A stretch of DNA of 64,000 nt, taken from assembly GCF_021545335.1 (NCBI RefSeq), contig NZ_CP089312.1, positions 1,922,001 through 1,986,000 of the forward strand, read 5' to 3'. A model generated the notes under the pieces. That model ran no database searches, was not told the origin of the DNA, and saw only the letters and a program-made list of their open reading frames with translations. Source of the stretch: Streptomyces sp. GQFP. Lineage in GTDB: Bacteria; Actinomycetota; Actinomycetes; Streptomycetales; Streptomycetaceae. Shown here piece after piece: positions 44,099-52,308 of this stretch. A program made the position numbers and the translations under genes. Within the stretch, counting starts at the first letter, position 1; each line of letters begins with the position of its first letter.

Positions 44099-44690
44099 CC
44101 TGACCGCGAACGGGACCTCGGCGCCCGACACGGTCAAGATCCTCATCGCCGGCGGCTTCGGCGTGGGCAAGACGACGATGGTCGGCTCGGTCAGCGAGAT
44201 CGTGCCGCTGCGCACCGAGGAGCCGCTCACCGCGGCCGGCCTCGGCATCGACGACCTCGACGGCATCGAGGAGAAGAAGGCCACCACCGTGGCCCTCGAC
44301 TTCGGCCGCATCACCCTCAGCCAGGAACTGATCCTGTACCTCTTCGGTACGCCGGGACAGCAGCGGTTCTGGTTCATGTGGAACGACCTGGCGATCGGCG
44401 CGCTGGGGGCCGTGGTCCTCATCGACGTACGCCGGCCGGAGTCGAGCTTCGCGGCGATCGACTTCTTCGAGCGCCGGGACATCCCGTTCGTCGTCGGGGT
44501 GAACGGCTTCCACGGGGAGCATCCGTACGAGCCGGACGAGATCCGGGAGGCGCTGGCGCTGCCGGAGCACACGCCGGTCCTGCTGTGCGACGCGCGGGAC
44601 CGGGAGTCGTGCCGGGACGTACTGATCGCGCTGATCGACCAGTTGATCGCGTCGGCGACTCCGGGCGGCGGGGACGCGCACACGGCCTGA
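44085..44690 (+). CDS. cvnD: Conservon small GTPase CvnD
   Basis: A 201-residue GTPase from TTG 44085, inside the end of cvnC, with GAGGGACGG upstream. The P-loop is GGFGVGKTT and the G3 motif TPGQQRFWFMW. The guanine-specificity region V-G-V-N-G-F-H-G departs from the usual N-K-x-D, as in other CvnD/MglA-like proteins. It is the output GTPase of the conservon and probably works at the membrane with CvnA and CvnB. Confidence 0.95.
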   Translation: MAGSSLTANGTSAPDTVKILIAGGFGVGKTTMVGSVSEIVPLRTEEPLTAAGLGIDDLDGIEEKKATTVALDFGRITLSQELILYLFGTPGQQRFWFMWNDLAIGALGAVVLIDVRRPESSFAAIDFFERRDIPFVVGVNGFHGEHPYEPDEIREALALPEHTPVLLCDARDRESCRDVLIALIDQLIASATPGGGDAHTA

Positions 44691-44691
44691 A

Positions 44692-44717
44692 GTCACGTGT
44701 CAGCACGTCACGTGTCA
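44692..44717. repeat. 11-bp direct repeat GTCACGTGTCA
   Basis: GTCACGTGTCA occurs at 44692-44702 and 44707-44717, a 15-bp period, between cvnD and the GT2 gene. Each copy contains a TCACGTG core. It may be a regulator site for the glycosyltransferase pair; no known binder is assigned. Confidence 0.6.
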
Positions 44718-44814
44718 CCGGTCGCCTTTGAGCAACCTGTGAGTCCGCTGATTCTCATTCGTCGCTCAGAGTCGCCTCAGGGTCGCCCCAGATACGGCCC
44801 CGATCGTCACTGGC

Positions 44815-45660
44815 ATGAACGAAACGAACGCGAGGGGCGTCCGGCAGCGTTCGGTCGAGATCGTGGTGCCGGTGTACAACGAGGCGCACGTACTCGCCGA
44901 GAGCATCGGCCGTCTCCACGCCTACCTCGAAGCCTCCTTCCCGTTCCCGTTCCGCATCACGGTCGCGGACAACGCCAGCACTGACGCCACCTGGCAGGTC
45001 GCGACCGACCTGACGCTCCACCTCCCCCACGTCCACGCCGTCCATCTGGACGCCAAGGGCCGGGGCCGCGCGCTGAAGCACGTGTGGAGCGACTCCACGG
45101 CCGACGTGGTCGCCTACATGGACGTCGACCTGTCCACGGGCCTGGCGGGTTTCCTGCCGCTCGTGGCCCCCCTTCTCTCCGGCCACAGCGACGTGGCCAT
45201 CGGCAGCCGGCTGCACCGCCAGGCCGACGTGGTGCGCGGCCCGAAGCGCGAGTTCATCTCCCGCTCCTACAACCTCCTCCTGAAGCTCGGCCTCGCGGCC
45301 CGCTTCTCGGACGCCCAGTGCGGCTTCAAGGCCGTCCGCACGGACGTCTTCCGGGCCCTCGCCCCGCACATCGAGGACAACGCCTGGTTCTTCGACACCG
45401 AGTTGCTGGTCCTGGCCCAGCGCAACCGCCTCCGCATCCACGAGGTGCCGGTCGACTGGGTCGACGACCCCGACAGCCGGGTCGACATCGTCCGCACCGC
45501 CCTCGACGACCTGAGAGGCATGCGCCGGATGCTGCGCAGCAGCCTCACCGGCCGCGCCCGGATCGCCGTACCCCACCGCGTGCCCGCGCAGAGCCCGGTA
45601 GGCGCACCCCAGCACGTCACCAGCAGCAGCCCCGCCCCCAGCTTGGAGTACGTATCATGA
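44815..45660 (+). CDS. GT2 family glycosyltransferase, polyprenyl-phosphate type
   Basis: A 281-residue protein from ATG 44815. GT-A motifs are VEIVVPVYNEAHVLAESIGR, VADNASTDAT and YMDVDLSTGL (D-x-D). QCGFKAVRTDVF and WFFDTELLVLAQ match dolichyl-phosphate glucosyl/mannosyltransferase-like enzymes. It likely loads a sugar on polyprenyl phosphate at the inner face of the membrane. The stop overlaps the GT39 start (ATGA). The GT39 enzyme would then use the lipid-linked sugar outside. Confidence 0.92.
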   Translation: MNETNARGVRQRSVEIVVPVYNEAHVLAESIGRLHAYLEASFPFPFRITVADNASTDATWQVATDLTLHLPHVHAVHLDAKGRGRALKHVWSDSTADVVAYMDVDLSTGLAGFLPLVAPLLSGHSDVAIGSRLHRQADVVRGPKREFISRSYNLLLKLGLAARFSDAQCGFKAVRTDVFRALAPHIEDNAWFFDTELLVLAQRNRLRIHEVPVDWVDDPDSRVDIVRTALDDLRGMRRMLRSSLTGRARIAVPHRVPAQSPVGAPQHVTSSSPAPSLEYVS

Positions 45661-47840
45661 CGACCCTCGCCCCGCCGCCGACCCGCGACAGCGCACCCGC
45701 GCCCCGCCACCGCGCCGAACCCCCGACGTCAGGCGGCGGTCTCGCGGCCCGCGCCAAACGCCTGTTCACCGGCGCCCCCGAGGACCCGAGCTGGACCCGC
45801 CCGACTCTCTGGGGCATCCTCCTCCTGGCGACGGCGCTCTACGCCTGGAACCTCTCCTCCATCACCGGCAACACCTTCTACAACGCGGCCGTGTACAGCG
45901 GCACGAAGAGCTGGAAGGCGTTCTTCTTCGGGGCGTTGGACTCCGGCAGCTTCATCACCGTCGACAAACCCCCCTTCGCCCTATGGGTGATGGGCCTGTC
46001 GGCCCGCGTATTCGGTTACGGGACCTGGCAGTTGATGCTGCCGATGGTCGCGGTCGGCACGGGCTCGGTGGCCCTGCTGTTCCGCATGGTGAAGCGCGAC
46101 TTCGGCCCGGTGGCGGCGACGATCGCGGCCCTCGCGCTCACTCTCACCCCCATCACGGTGGCGATCACCCGGGACACCAACCCTGACCCGATCCTGGTCT
46201 TCCTGATGCTGCTGGGCGCGGCGGCCCTGATGAAGTCGGTGCGCACCGGCCGGCTGATGCCGCTGGTGTGGTCGGGCGTGGCGATCGGCTTCGCGTTCAA
46301 CACGAAGATGATGCAGGCGTACGTCGTCCTGCCGGTCTTCTTCCTGGTCTACCTCTGGGCGGCCAACGCGAGCCTGGGCAGGCGCATCCGCAACCTGGCC
46401 GTCGGCACGGTGGCCCTGATCGTCTCCTCCGCCTGGTGGATGGTGGTCGTCGACCTGATCCCGGCCTCCTCCCGCCCCTACATCGGCGGCTCGACCGACA
46501 ACACGGTCTGGGACCTGGTCATCGGCTACAACGGCTTCGGCCGGATCTTCGGGGCGAGTTCGTCGACGGGCTCGGCGGGCAACGGCGCGAGCTTCGGCGG
46601 TACGGCGTCCATCTACCGCATGTTCAACGAGATCATGGGCGGCCAGATCTCCTGGCTGATCCCCTTCGCGCTGATCGCCCTGGTCGCGGGCCTGGTCCTG
46701 CGCGGCCGTGCCCCTCGTACGGACGCCAAGCGCGCGGCGCTGATGCTCTGGGGCGGCTGGTTCGTCCTGCACTACCTGACCTTCGCCCTCGCCGAGGGCA
46801 CCTTCCACCCGTACTACGTCACGGCCATGGCCCCCGGTATCGCGGCCCTGGCGGGCGCCGGCGGCGTGATGCTCTACCGCGCCTTCCGTGAGGGCTCGGC
46901 GGCCAAGTGGGCCTGGGTTCTTCCGCTGGCCATCGCGGCGAGCGCGATCTGGGCGGTCGTCCTGCTCCAGCGGGTGTCCGGCTCCGGCACGCTGTACACG
47001 GTCGCGGAGATCGTGGTTGCGGCAGCGGGCACCATCGCCGTACTGGGCCTGCTGGTCGGCCGCTTCACCAAGCGGCACCGTCTGATGGGCGTCGCGGCAC
47101 TGGCCGCGGTGGTCGCCCTGCTCGCAGGACCGGCCGCCTACTCGGTCTCGGCCGCGACCTCCAGCACCAACGGCACCAACCCGACGGCCGGTCCCAGCAC
47201 GGGCGGCGGCATGGGTGGTGGCGGTGGCGGTGCTCCGCAGGGCTCCGGGGGTACGAGCAGCAGCAGCGGTACGAGCAACAGCGGCGGCCAGTCGATGGGG
47301 ACGCCCCCGTCCGGCAACTCGTCGTCCTCCAGCGGGAGTTCGTCGGATGCGGCGGCCGAGTCGGGCACCCGTCCGAGCGGTGACGGTGGCGGCACCGGTG
47401 GCGGTGGCGGCGGGATGGGCGGCGGCACCCAGGTGTCGTCGGACATGATCACGTACCTCAAGAAGCACCAGGACGGGGCGACTTGGCTGCTGGCGGTGGC
47501 CACCGACCAGACGGCGTCCTCGATCATCCTGGAGTCGGGCCAGCCCGTGATCTCCATGGGCGGCTGGTCGGGCAGCGACAACGCGATGACCCTGGCCAAG
47601 CTCAAGAGCCTGGTGAAGGCGGGGAAGTTGCACTACATCATCGTCAGCAGCGACTCCGGCCAGGGCACGAACTCCGAGATCGCCACCTGGGTGAAGGCGA
47701 ACGGCACGGCGGTCGACTCCTCGGAGTACAGCACCAGTTCGACGAGCAGCTCGTCGAGCTCCACCTCGACGTCCACGTCCACATCCACCACGTCGACCAG
47801 CAGCGGCCTGTACCGCCTGGACGCCTCCGACGTGAGCTGA
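45657..47840 (+). CDS. GT39-family membrane glycosyltransferase (ArnT/YkcB-like)
   Basis: A 727-residue protein from ATG 45657, overlapping the GT2 stop. After a cytosolic Pro-rich start there are about a dozen membrane helices (from WGILLLATALYAWNL to about 500). The first outer loop contains SGSFITVDKPPFALWVMGLS, with the catalytic Asp region of GT39/GT83 enzymes. A Gly/Ser/Met linker (about 500-600) leads to a globular outer domain (about 600-710) and a Ser/Thr-only stretch near the end. It probably moves sugars from polyprenyl phosphate to a cell-wall polymer or protein. The Ser/Thr tail could itself be glycosylated, which is speculation. Confidence 0.92.
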   Translation: MTTLAPPPTRDSAPAPRHRAEPPTSGGGLAARAKRLFTGAPEDPSWTRPTLWGILLLATALYAWNLSSITGNTFYNAAVYSGTKSWKAFFFGALDSGSFITVDKPPFALWVMGLSARVFGYGTWQLMLPMVAVGTGSVALLFRMVKRDFGPVAATIAALALTLTPITVAITRDTNPDPILVFLMLLGAAALMKSVRTGRLMPLVWSGVAIGFAFNTKMMQAYVVLPVFFLVYLWAANASLGRRIRNLAVGTVALIVSSAWWMVVVDLIPASSRPYIGGSTDNTVWDLVIGYNGFGRIFGASSSTGSAGNGASFGGTASIYRMFNEIMGGQISWLIPFALIALVAGLVLRGRAPRTDAKRAALMLWGGWFVLHYLTFALAEGTFHPYYVTAMAPGIAALAGAGGVMLYRAFREGSAAKWAWVLPLAIAASAIWAVVLLQRVSGSGTLYTVAEIVVAAAGTIAVLGLLVGRFTKRHRLMGVAALAAVVALLAGPAAYSVSAATSSTNGTNPTAGPSTGGGMGGGGGGAPQGSGGTSSSSGTSNSGGQSMGTPPSGNSSSSSGSSSDAAAESGTRPSGDGGGTGGGGGGMGGGTQVSSDMITYLKKHQDGATWLLAVATDQTASSIILESGQPVISMGGWSGSDNAMTLAKLKSLVKAGKLHYIIVSSDSGQGTNSEIATWVKANGTAVDSSEYSTSSTSSSSSSTSTSTSTSTTSTSSGLYRLDASDVS

Positions 47841-47862
47841 CCGACCTTCCTCTCCCCTCCCC

Positions 47863-47901
47863 ACGGGCGGGCCACCGGACATCTTCCGGCGGCCCGCCCG
47901 T
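47863..47901 (+). terminator. Terminator after the GT2/GT39 operon
   Basis: ACGGGCGGGCC...CCGG pairs with CCGG..GGCCCGCCCGT to form a long stem with a short loop, 22 bp after the GT39 stop, followed by a pyrimidine-rich CCGTCTTCCCCTCCT. This is the strongest terminator-like element in this part of the window. Confidence 0.75.
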
Positions 47902-48027
47902 CCGTCTTCCCCTCCTCCGCGCCTCTGCAAGGTTTCGGCAAGGCCGTGGCAAGCCTTCCGACCCGATATCGGGGCAACCCCGAACCGAGCATTCCAACTC
48001 ACCAGGAACACGACAACGGGGGTACCG

Positions 48028-49236
48028 ATGGACGGTGCACGGCAATGGCTGACGCTGCCGGGCTGCAAGCGGGTCCTGGCCGTCGTACACACGCAGGTGT
48101 ACGGACAGCGGCTGCGTGACGTGCTGTCGCTGCTGGAGTCCGATCTGCGGATCCAGGTCGACTTCACGATCGCTCCGCACGCCTTCAACGCGGGCGCTAC
48201 CCGCTCCGTGCCCGTGGAGCACGACAGCCTGCTGCCCTGGGAAGCGGCTCTCGACGACAGGTTCGACCTGGTGCTGGCCGCCGGTTCGCAGGGCGTCGAC
48301 CGGCTCCACGGCCCGCTGCTGCGGCTGCCGCACGGCGCCGGGCACATGAAGCTCTCGCGGCCCGCCGACGACCGGGATCCGGGAGCGCCCCGGACCGTCG
48401 GCGGGCTGGGCAGGCGGTATCTGGTGCGGGACGGACGGCTGGTGCCCAAGGCGCTGGCCGTCGCGCACCGGGACGACCTGGACACGCTGCGGCGGGAGTG
48501 CCCGGAGGCGCTGCCCGTCACCGAGGTGGTCGGTGACGCCACCCGCGACCGGATCGCGGCGAGCATGCCGCTGCGCGCCCGCTTCCGTGCGGCACTGGGG
48601 CTGCGCGGAGCTCAGAAACTGCTGCTGGTCTCCTCGACCTGGGGAACCGGGTCCTCCTTCAACCGCCTGGACGCGCTCCTGCCCAGGCTCCTCGCGGAAC
48701 TGCCGGCCGACGAGTACCGGGTGGCCGTACTCGTCCATCCCAACGTCTGGTCGGGGCACGGTTCCTGGCAGGTACGGTCCTGGCTGTCGACGGCCCGGCG
48801 GCACGGGATCGTCGTCGTCCCGCCGGAGCTGGACTGGCGCTCACTGCTCGTCGCGGCGGACTGGGTGATCGGCGACCACGGCTCCGTGACGCTGTACTCC
48901 ACGCTCACCCGTGCGCCCATCATCCTGGCCCGCTTCCCGGAGGAGGACGTCGATCCCGCGTCGCCGGGCGCCGAACTCGCCCGCGTGGCACCGGCGTTGT
49001 CCCCCGCACACGCGCTGCCCGAGCAGCTCGCGTACGCCCGGTCCGTCTATCCGGCCACGGGGTACGCCCGGATCGCGCGGCGCATCTCCTCGGAGCCGGG
49101 ACGGTTCGGACCCAACACCCGCAAGCTGATGTACCGACTCCTGGGCCTGGGCGAGCCCGCCCACGAACCCGTACTGCCGCCGCTTCCGCTCCCCCGCCGG
49201 CTGTGGGGCGGACGCCGGAGCAGGAGTTCGGCGTGA
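48028..49236 (+). CDS. Unknown protein, possible GT-B/CDP-glycerol transferase-like fold
   Basis: A 402-residue soluble protein from ATG 48028. I do not recognise a defined family. Features are VLAVVHTQVYGQRLRDVLSL near the start, KLLLVSSTWGTGSSFNRL in the middle, then VAVLVHPNVWSGHG and ADWVIGDHGSVTLYSTLTRA followed by P-I-I-L-A-R-F-P. The last segments resemble the donor-side half of GT-B transferases and CDP-glycerol glycerophosphotransferases, where a G-D-x-G/S loop precedes a helix. No signal or membrane helix is seen. It is translationally coupled to the small gene downstream. Confidence in the coding call is high; function is open. Confidence 0.8.
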   Translation: MDGARQWLTLPGCKRVLAVVHTQVYGQRLRDVLSLLESDLRIQVDFTIAPHAFNAGATRSVPVEHDSLLPWEAALDDRFDLVLAAGSQGVDRLHGPLLRLPHGAGHMKLSRPADDRDPGAPRTVGGLGRRYLVRDGRLVPKALAVAHRDDLDTLRRECPEALPVTEVVGDATRDRIAASMPLRARFRAALGLRGAQKLLLVSSTWGTGSSFNRLDALLPRLLAELPADEYRVAVLVHPNVWSGHGSWQVRSWLSTARRHGIVVVPPELDWRSLLVAADWVIGDHGSVTLYSTLTRAPIILARFPEEDVDPASPGAELARVAPALSPAHALPEQLAYARSVYPATGYARIARRISSEPGRFGPNTRKLMYRLLGLGEPAHEPVLPPLPLPRRLWGGRRSRSSA

Positions 49237-49562
49237 ACGACACCGTGATCGACACCGTGATCGCCGACGATCCGGTGATCGTCTGCCTCGACACCACCGG
49301 GGAGAACGGGGAGAACTGGCGCGAGTGCGCCGACGTGCTGTTCAGCACCCGCCCGAGGCCGGCCGCCGAAGCGTGGCTGCTGGCCGGGCTGGTGCTGTGG
49401 CGCTACCCGGGGTGCTCGCTGGTGCTGCTTGCCGGCGTGGGCGGCGGTTGTGTCGCGCGGGCGCGGGTCGGGGTCGGCGGCACCCCTGTACTCAGGACGC
49501 ACGCCGGGGTTACGGCAGCTGTCGCGACCGGTCCGCCGGACGACGTGCGTCGGCTTGGCTGA
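49233..49562 (+). CDS. Small unknown protein coupled to the upstream gene
   Basis: A 109-residue protein from GTG 49233, overlapping the previous stop (GTGA), with GGAG upstream. It starts with the repeated VIDTVIADDPVIVCLDTTGE, has a conserved-looking WRECADVLFSTRP and WLLAGLVLWRYPGCSLVLLA that could be a hydrophobic core strand set, and a Gly/Val-rich end. The 3' end runs into duplicated sequence from the neighbouring STAND gene, so the last 10 or so residues may be non-native. No function can be assigned. Confidence 0.6.
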   Translation: MNDTVIDTVIADDPVIVCLDTTGENGENWRECADVLFSTRPRPAAEAWLLAGLVLWRYPGCSLVLLAGVGGGCVARARVGVGGTPVLRTHAGVTAAVATGPPDDVRRLG

Positions 49563-49635
49563 CGGGCTCGTAGCGGGCCAGGGACTGCGCGCACCAGTCC
49601 CTGGCCCGCTCGACATCCCCACGCCTCCGGCGCCG
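49536..49635. repeat. Diverged duplicate of the STAND gene 3' end
   Basis: About 85-100 bp here repeat the last part of the minus-strand STAND gene (about 49665-49764), offset by 129 bp. The shared core is GGCTCGTAGCGGGCCAGGGA then CTGCGCG and CCAGTCCCT. In the minus frame it still encodes a D-W-C-A-Q-S-L-A-R-Y-E-P-V-S-like stretch. It is either a tandem duplication or the last trace of a second paralog. Confidence 0.8.
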
Positions 49636-49638
49636 CGG

Positions 49639-52098
49639 TCACCGCACCTGCTGCAGCCGGCCCTCCAAACGACGCGCGTCGACCTCACTGACCGGCTCGT
49701 AGCGGGCCAGGGACTGCGCGTACCAGTCCCTCGCCCGCTCCACATCCCCACGCTCCTCGGCCCCCTCGCCGAGCATCTCCAGCACACGTGCCTGCCAGTG
49801 GACCGAGCCGGTCTGTTCGAACTCGGTGATCGCCTGGCGGAGTTGGCTGTCGGCGAGGTCGTGGTGAGGAGTGCCGAGGCGGGCGTGGGCCCGGCCCAGG
49901 TATGCCAGGGCGCGGGCCGCGTCGTACGGGTCGTTCTCGGCCAGGAGGTCCACGCGGGCCCGGGTGAGGTGGGCGAGGGCCTCGGCCGGGTGGTCGTCCG
50001 CCAGGGCCGTGTCGCCCAGGCAGAGGCGGGTCAGGGCGGTGCCTCGCCGGTAGCCGATCTCCTCGCGCAGGGCCAGGTCGCGGGTGAAGTACTCGCGGGC
50101 CAGGTCCAGTTGGCCCGCGAGCCGGTGCGTCTGCCCCAGACCGTGCAGCGCCTGGGCCTCGTTGCGCAGGGCGGCCGTCAACTCCTGGGAGCCGTCCGCC
50201 TCTTGCCGCCCGAGTCGGGCCGCGTCCAGCGCCTGGCCGAACCAGGTCAGGGCCTCTTCGTACCGGCCCACGTTGCGCAGGCCGGCGCCGCCCGAGGTGA
50301 GCATCCGGGCGATCCCGGCCGGGTCCCGGTCCCGGCGGGCCGCGGCGAGGCCGATCTCATGGGCCTCGATCCACAGGTCGTAGGGGCGAAGACGGAGGAA
50401 CAACGGCCAGAGGGCGTCCGCGAGTTGCCAGGCGGCGGCGTTCCAGCCCCGGGCCGCCGCGGTCCGCAGTACGGCCATCAGCCGGGCGCGTTCCGCGTCG
50501 AGCCAGCGCAGTGCGCCGGGGGCGTCGGTGAACGGCGGTGCGGCGGGCGGCTCGGGCCAGTCGCGGCGCAGGGTGCGGTGGCTGGGGGTGAGGAGGGCCT
50601 CGGCGGCCGTGGCCACGGCCAGGTGGTGGTCCACGACACGTCGTACGGCCCGGTCGCTGTCCTCGACGGTCTCCTCCTCGGCGGCACGTTCGCGCGCGTG
50701 GGCGCGGATCAGGTCGTGGAAGCGGTAGCGGTCGAGGCCGGTGCGCGGATCCGGCCCGAGGTCCTCCAGGAGGTGCACCTCGACCAGTTCGTCGAGCATC
50801 CGGTCCATGTCGGCCGGCTCGGCAGCACAGACCGCCGCGGCCACCGGCGGGGTGAGCACAGGTACCGGAGCCAGGCTCAAATACCGGTAGATGTAGGCCA
50901 GTTGGGGTTCCAGGAGGCGGTACGACTCCTGCAGCGCCGCGCGTACGGCGGACTCGCCTCCCATCCGCAGCGCCTCCAGCGGGCCTTCTCCACCGCCGCC
51001 GCTCAGCGCCCGCGCCAGCACCTCCAGCGACTGCCGGGGTCTGGACGCGGCCCGCGCTCCGGCCACGCACACGGCCAGGGGCAGCCCCGCGCAGGCCCGG
51101 GCCATGGCCAGCGCCGCCTCCGGCTCCTGCCGTACCCGGTCGGCGCCCACCCGGCGGCGGAGCAACTCCATGGAGTCGCCGGTTCCCAGCGCGTCCAGCG
51201 GGACGAAGGCCGCACCCTCCAGGCCGAGGCCGGTCAGCCGGTTCCGGCTGGTCACGACCGTGAGGGCCACCGTCGATCCCGGCAACAGGGGACGCACCTG
51301 GGCGGCACTGAGCGCGTTGTCGAGCAACAGGGCGATGCGCGCGTCGGCGGTGACCGAACGCCACAGCGCCGCCTGCTCGTTCAGCTCGGCGGGGATGCGC
51401 TCATGGCCGAAGGAGCGCAGGAGTTCCGTGAGGAGTTCGCCGGGGCGGGCGGGGCCGTCGGCGGAGTGGCCGCGCAGATCGGCGTACAACTGCCCGTCGG
51501 GGAAGGCCTCCGCGCGACCGAGGAGCCAGCGGCGGGCCAGTGCGGTCTTGCCGATGCCGGCCGGTCCGCTGATGACGGCGATCGTGGCGCCGTCGGGCGA
51601 GGCGTGCGCCAGCCGGTCCAGCTCCGCCCGTTCGGCGAGCCGGTTGATGAAGTGGCCCGGCACGGGCGGCACTTGACGCGGGACGGCCGGTGCCCTGACC
51701 GCCGACGAATCGAGTACGGGGTGGAAGTGGACACCGCCGGTGATGTCGCGGGCCTGGACCACCGGTCCGCCGATGCTCGTGGAGCCGCCGATGCTGTTCG
51801 CGACCTGGTGGCGGGCGTTGTCGGCGGCCTCCGTGGCCAGGACGTCGGCGTGCCACCGCCGTAACTCCCCGGCGAGCGCGGGGCTGTTGGCCGCTTCCGC
51901 GGCCAGCAGGTCGGCGAGGGCGCGGGAACTGCCGGCCGCGCCCGTGCCGGTGGACTGCTCGGTCCAGGCCCGTACGGATTCGGTGACCGCGGGCGCGGGC
52001 AGCGCGCCCACGAGGCGGGCGAGTGCCTGCTGGGCATGTGGCCGTCGGGCGGCCAGGGTCAGGGCCGTCTGTAATTCCTCGGCCGTCACGTGCTGCAT
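49639..52098 (-). CDS. STAND ATPase (NB-ARC/TPR) with N-terminal RHIM-like amyloid motif
   Basis: An 819-residue protein from ATG 52098. An N-terminal helical domain (about 1-95) is followed by VANSIGGSTSIGGPVVQARD then ITGGVHFH (99-126), which resembles the RHIM-like bacterial amyloid signalling motif with its G-x-V-V-Q core. NB-ARC has Walker A GPAGIGKT (178-185) and LLLDNALSAAQVRPLLPGS. A winged-helix region and TPRs fill the rest. TTA codons occur at positions 9 and 79. In known cases such motifs nucleate a partner effector carrying the same motif; none is seen in the window. It is divergent from a SARP regulator with the same NB-ARC/TPR plan. Confidence 0.9.
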   Translation of the reverse strand: MQHVTAEELQTALTLAARRPHAQQALARLVGALPAPAVTESVRAWTEQSTGTGAAGSSRALADLLAAEAANSPALAGELRRWHADVLATEAADNARHQVANSIGGSTSIGGPVVQARDITGGVHFHPVLDSSAVRAPAVPRQVPPVPGHFINRLAERAELDRLAHASPDGATIAVISGPAGIGKTALARRWLLGRAEAFPDGQLYADLRGHSADGPARPGELLTELLRSFGHERIPAELNEQAALWRSVTADARIALLLDNALSAAQVRPLLPGSTVALTVVTSRNRLTGLGLEGAAFVPLDALGTGDSMELLRRRVGADRVRQEPEAALAMARACAGLPLAVCVAGARAASRPRQSLEVLARALSGGGGEGPLEALRMGGESAVRAALQESYRLLEPQLAYIYRYLSLAPVPVLTPPVAAAVCAAEPADMDRMLDELVEVHLLEDLGPDPRTGLDRYRFHDLIRAHARERAAEEETVEDSDRAVRRVVDHHLAVATAAEALLTPSHRTLRRDWPEPPAAPPFTDAPGALRWLDAERARLMAVLRTAAARGWNAAAWQLADALWPLFLRLRPYDLWIEAHEIGLAAARRDRDPAGIARMLTSGGAGLRNVGRYEEALTWFGQALDAARLGRQEADGSQELTAALRNEAQALHGLGQTHRLAGQLDLAREYFTRDLALREEIGYRRGTALTRLCLGDTALADDHPAEALAHLTRARVDLLAENDPYDAARALAYLGRAHARLGTPHHDLADSQLRQAITEFEQTGSVHWQARVLEMLGEGAEERGDVERARDWYAQSLARYEPVSEVDARRLEGRLQQVR

Positions 52099-52308
52099 GC
52101 GCCGCTTCCCCCAGGTCCCCCGATGCCCGACGCCCTGTGTCCTACCCGGCCGCCGACCACATCAGACCGAACTAGTTCTTGGCGGGTTCGTATCCGTCAG
52201 AAATGAGCCATTAAATCTTTTGAGTTGTAGCAATATTTGAACAGTTATTGACCGCATGCGATTCTTATCGACGCCAGAGCGCAGGCCGACCGTCGGACGG
52301 GGGCACTG
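52099..52308. promoter_or_regulatory. AT-rich divergent promoter region
   Basis: Between the divergent STAND and SARP genes, about 52165-52270 is markedly AT-rich (ATTAAATCTTTTGAGTTGTA, CAATATTTGAACAGTTATTG). It must hold both promoters. TTGTAG, CAATAT and TTATTG are promoter-like, but no pair is clearly spaced. AT-rich upstream DNA is common at laterally acquired regulator genes in this genus. Confidence 0.45.
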
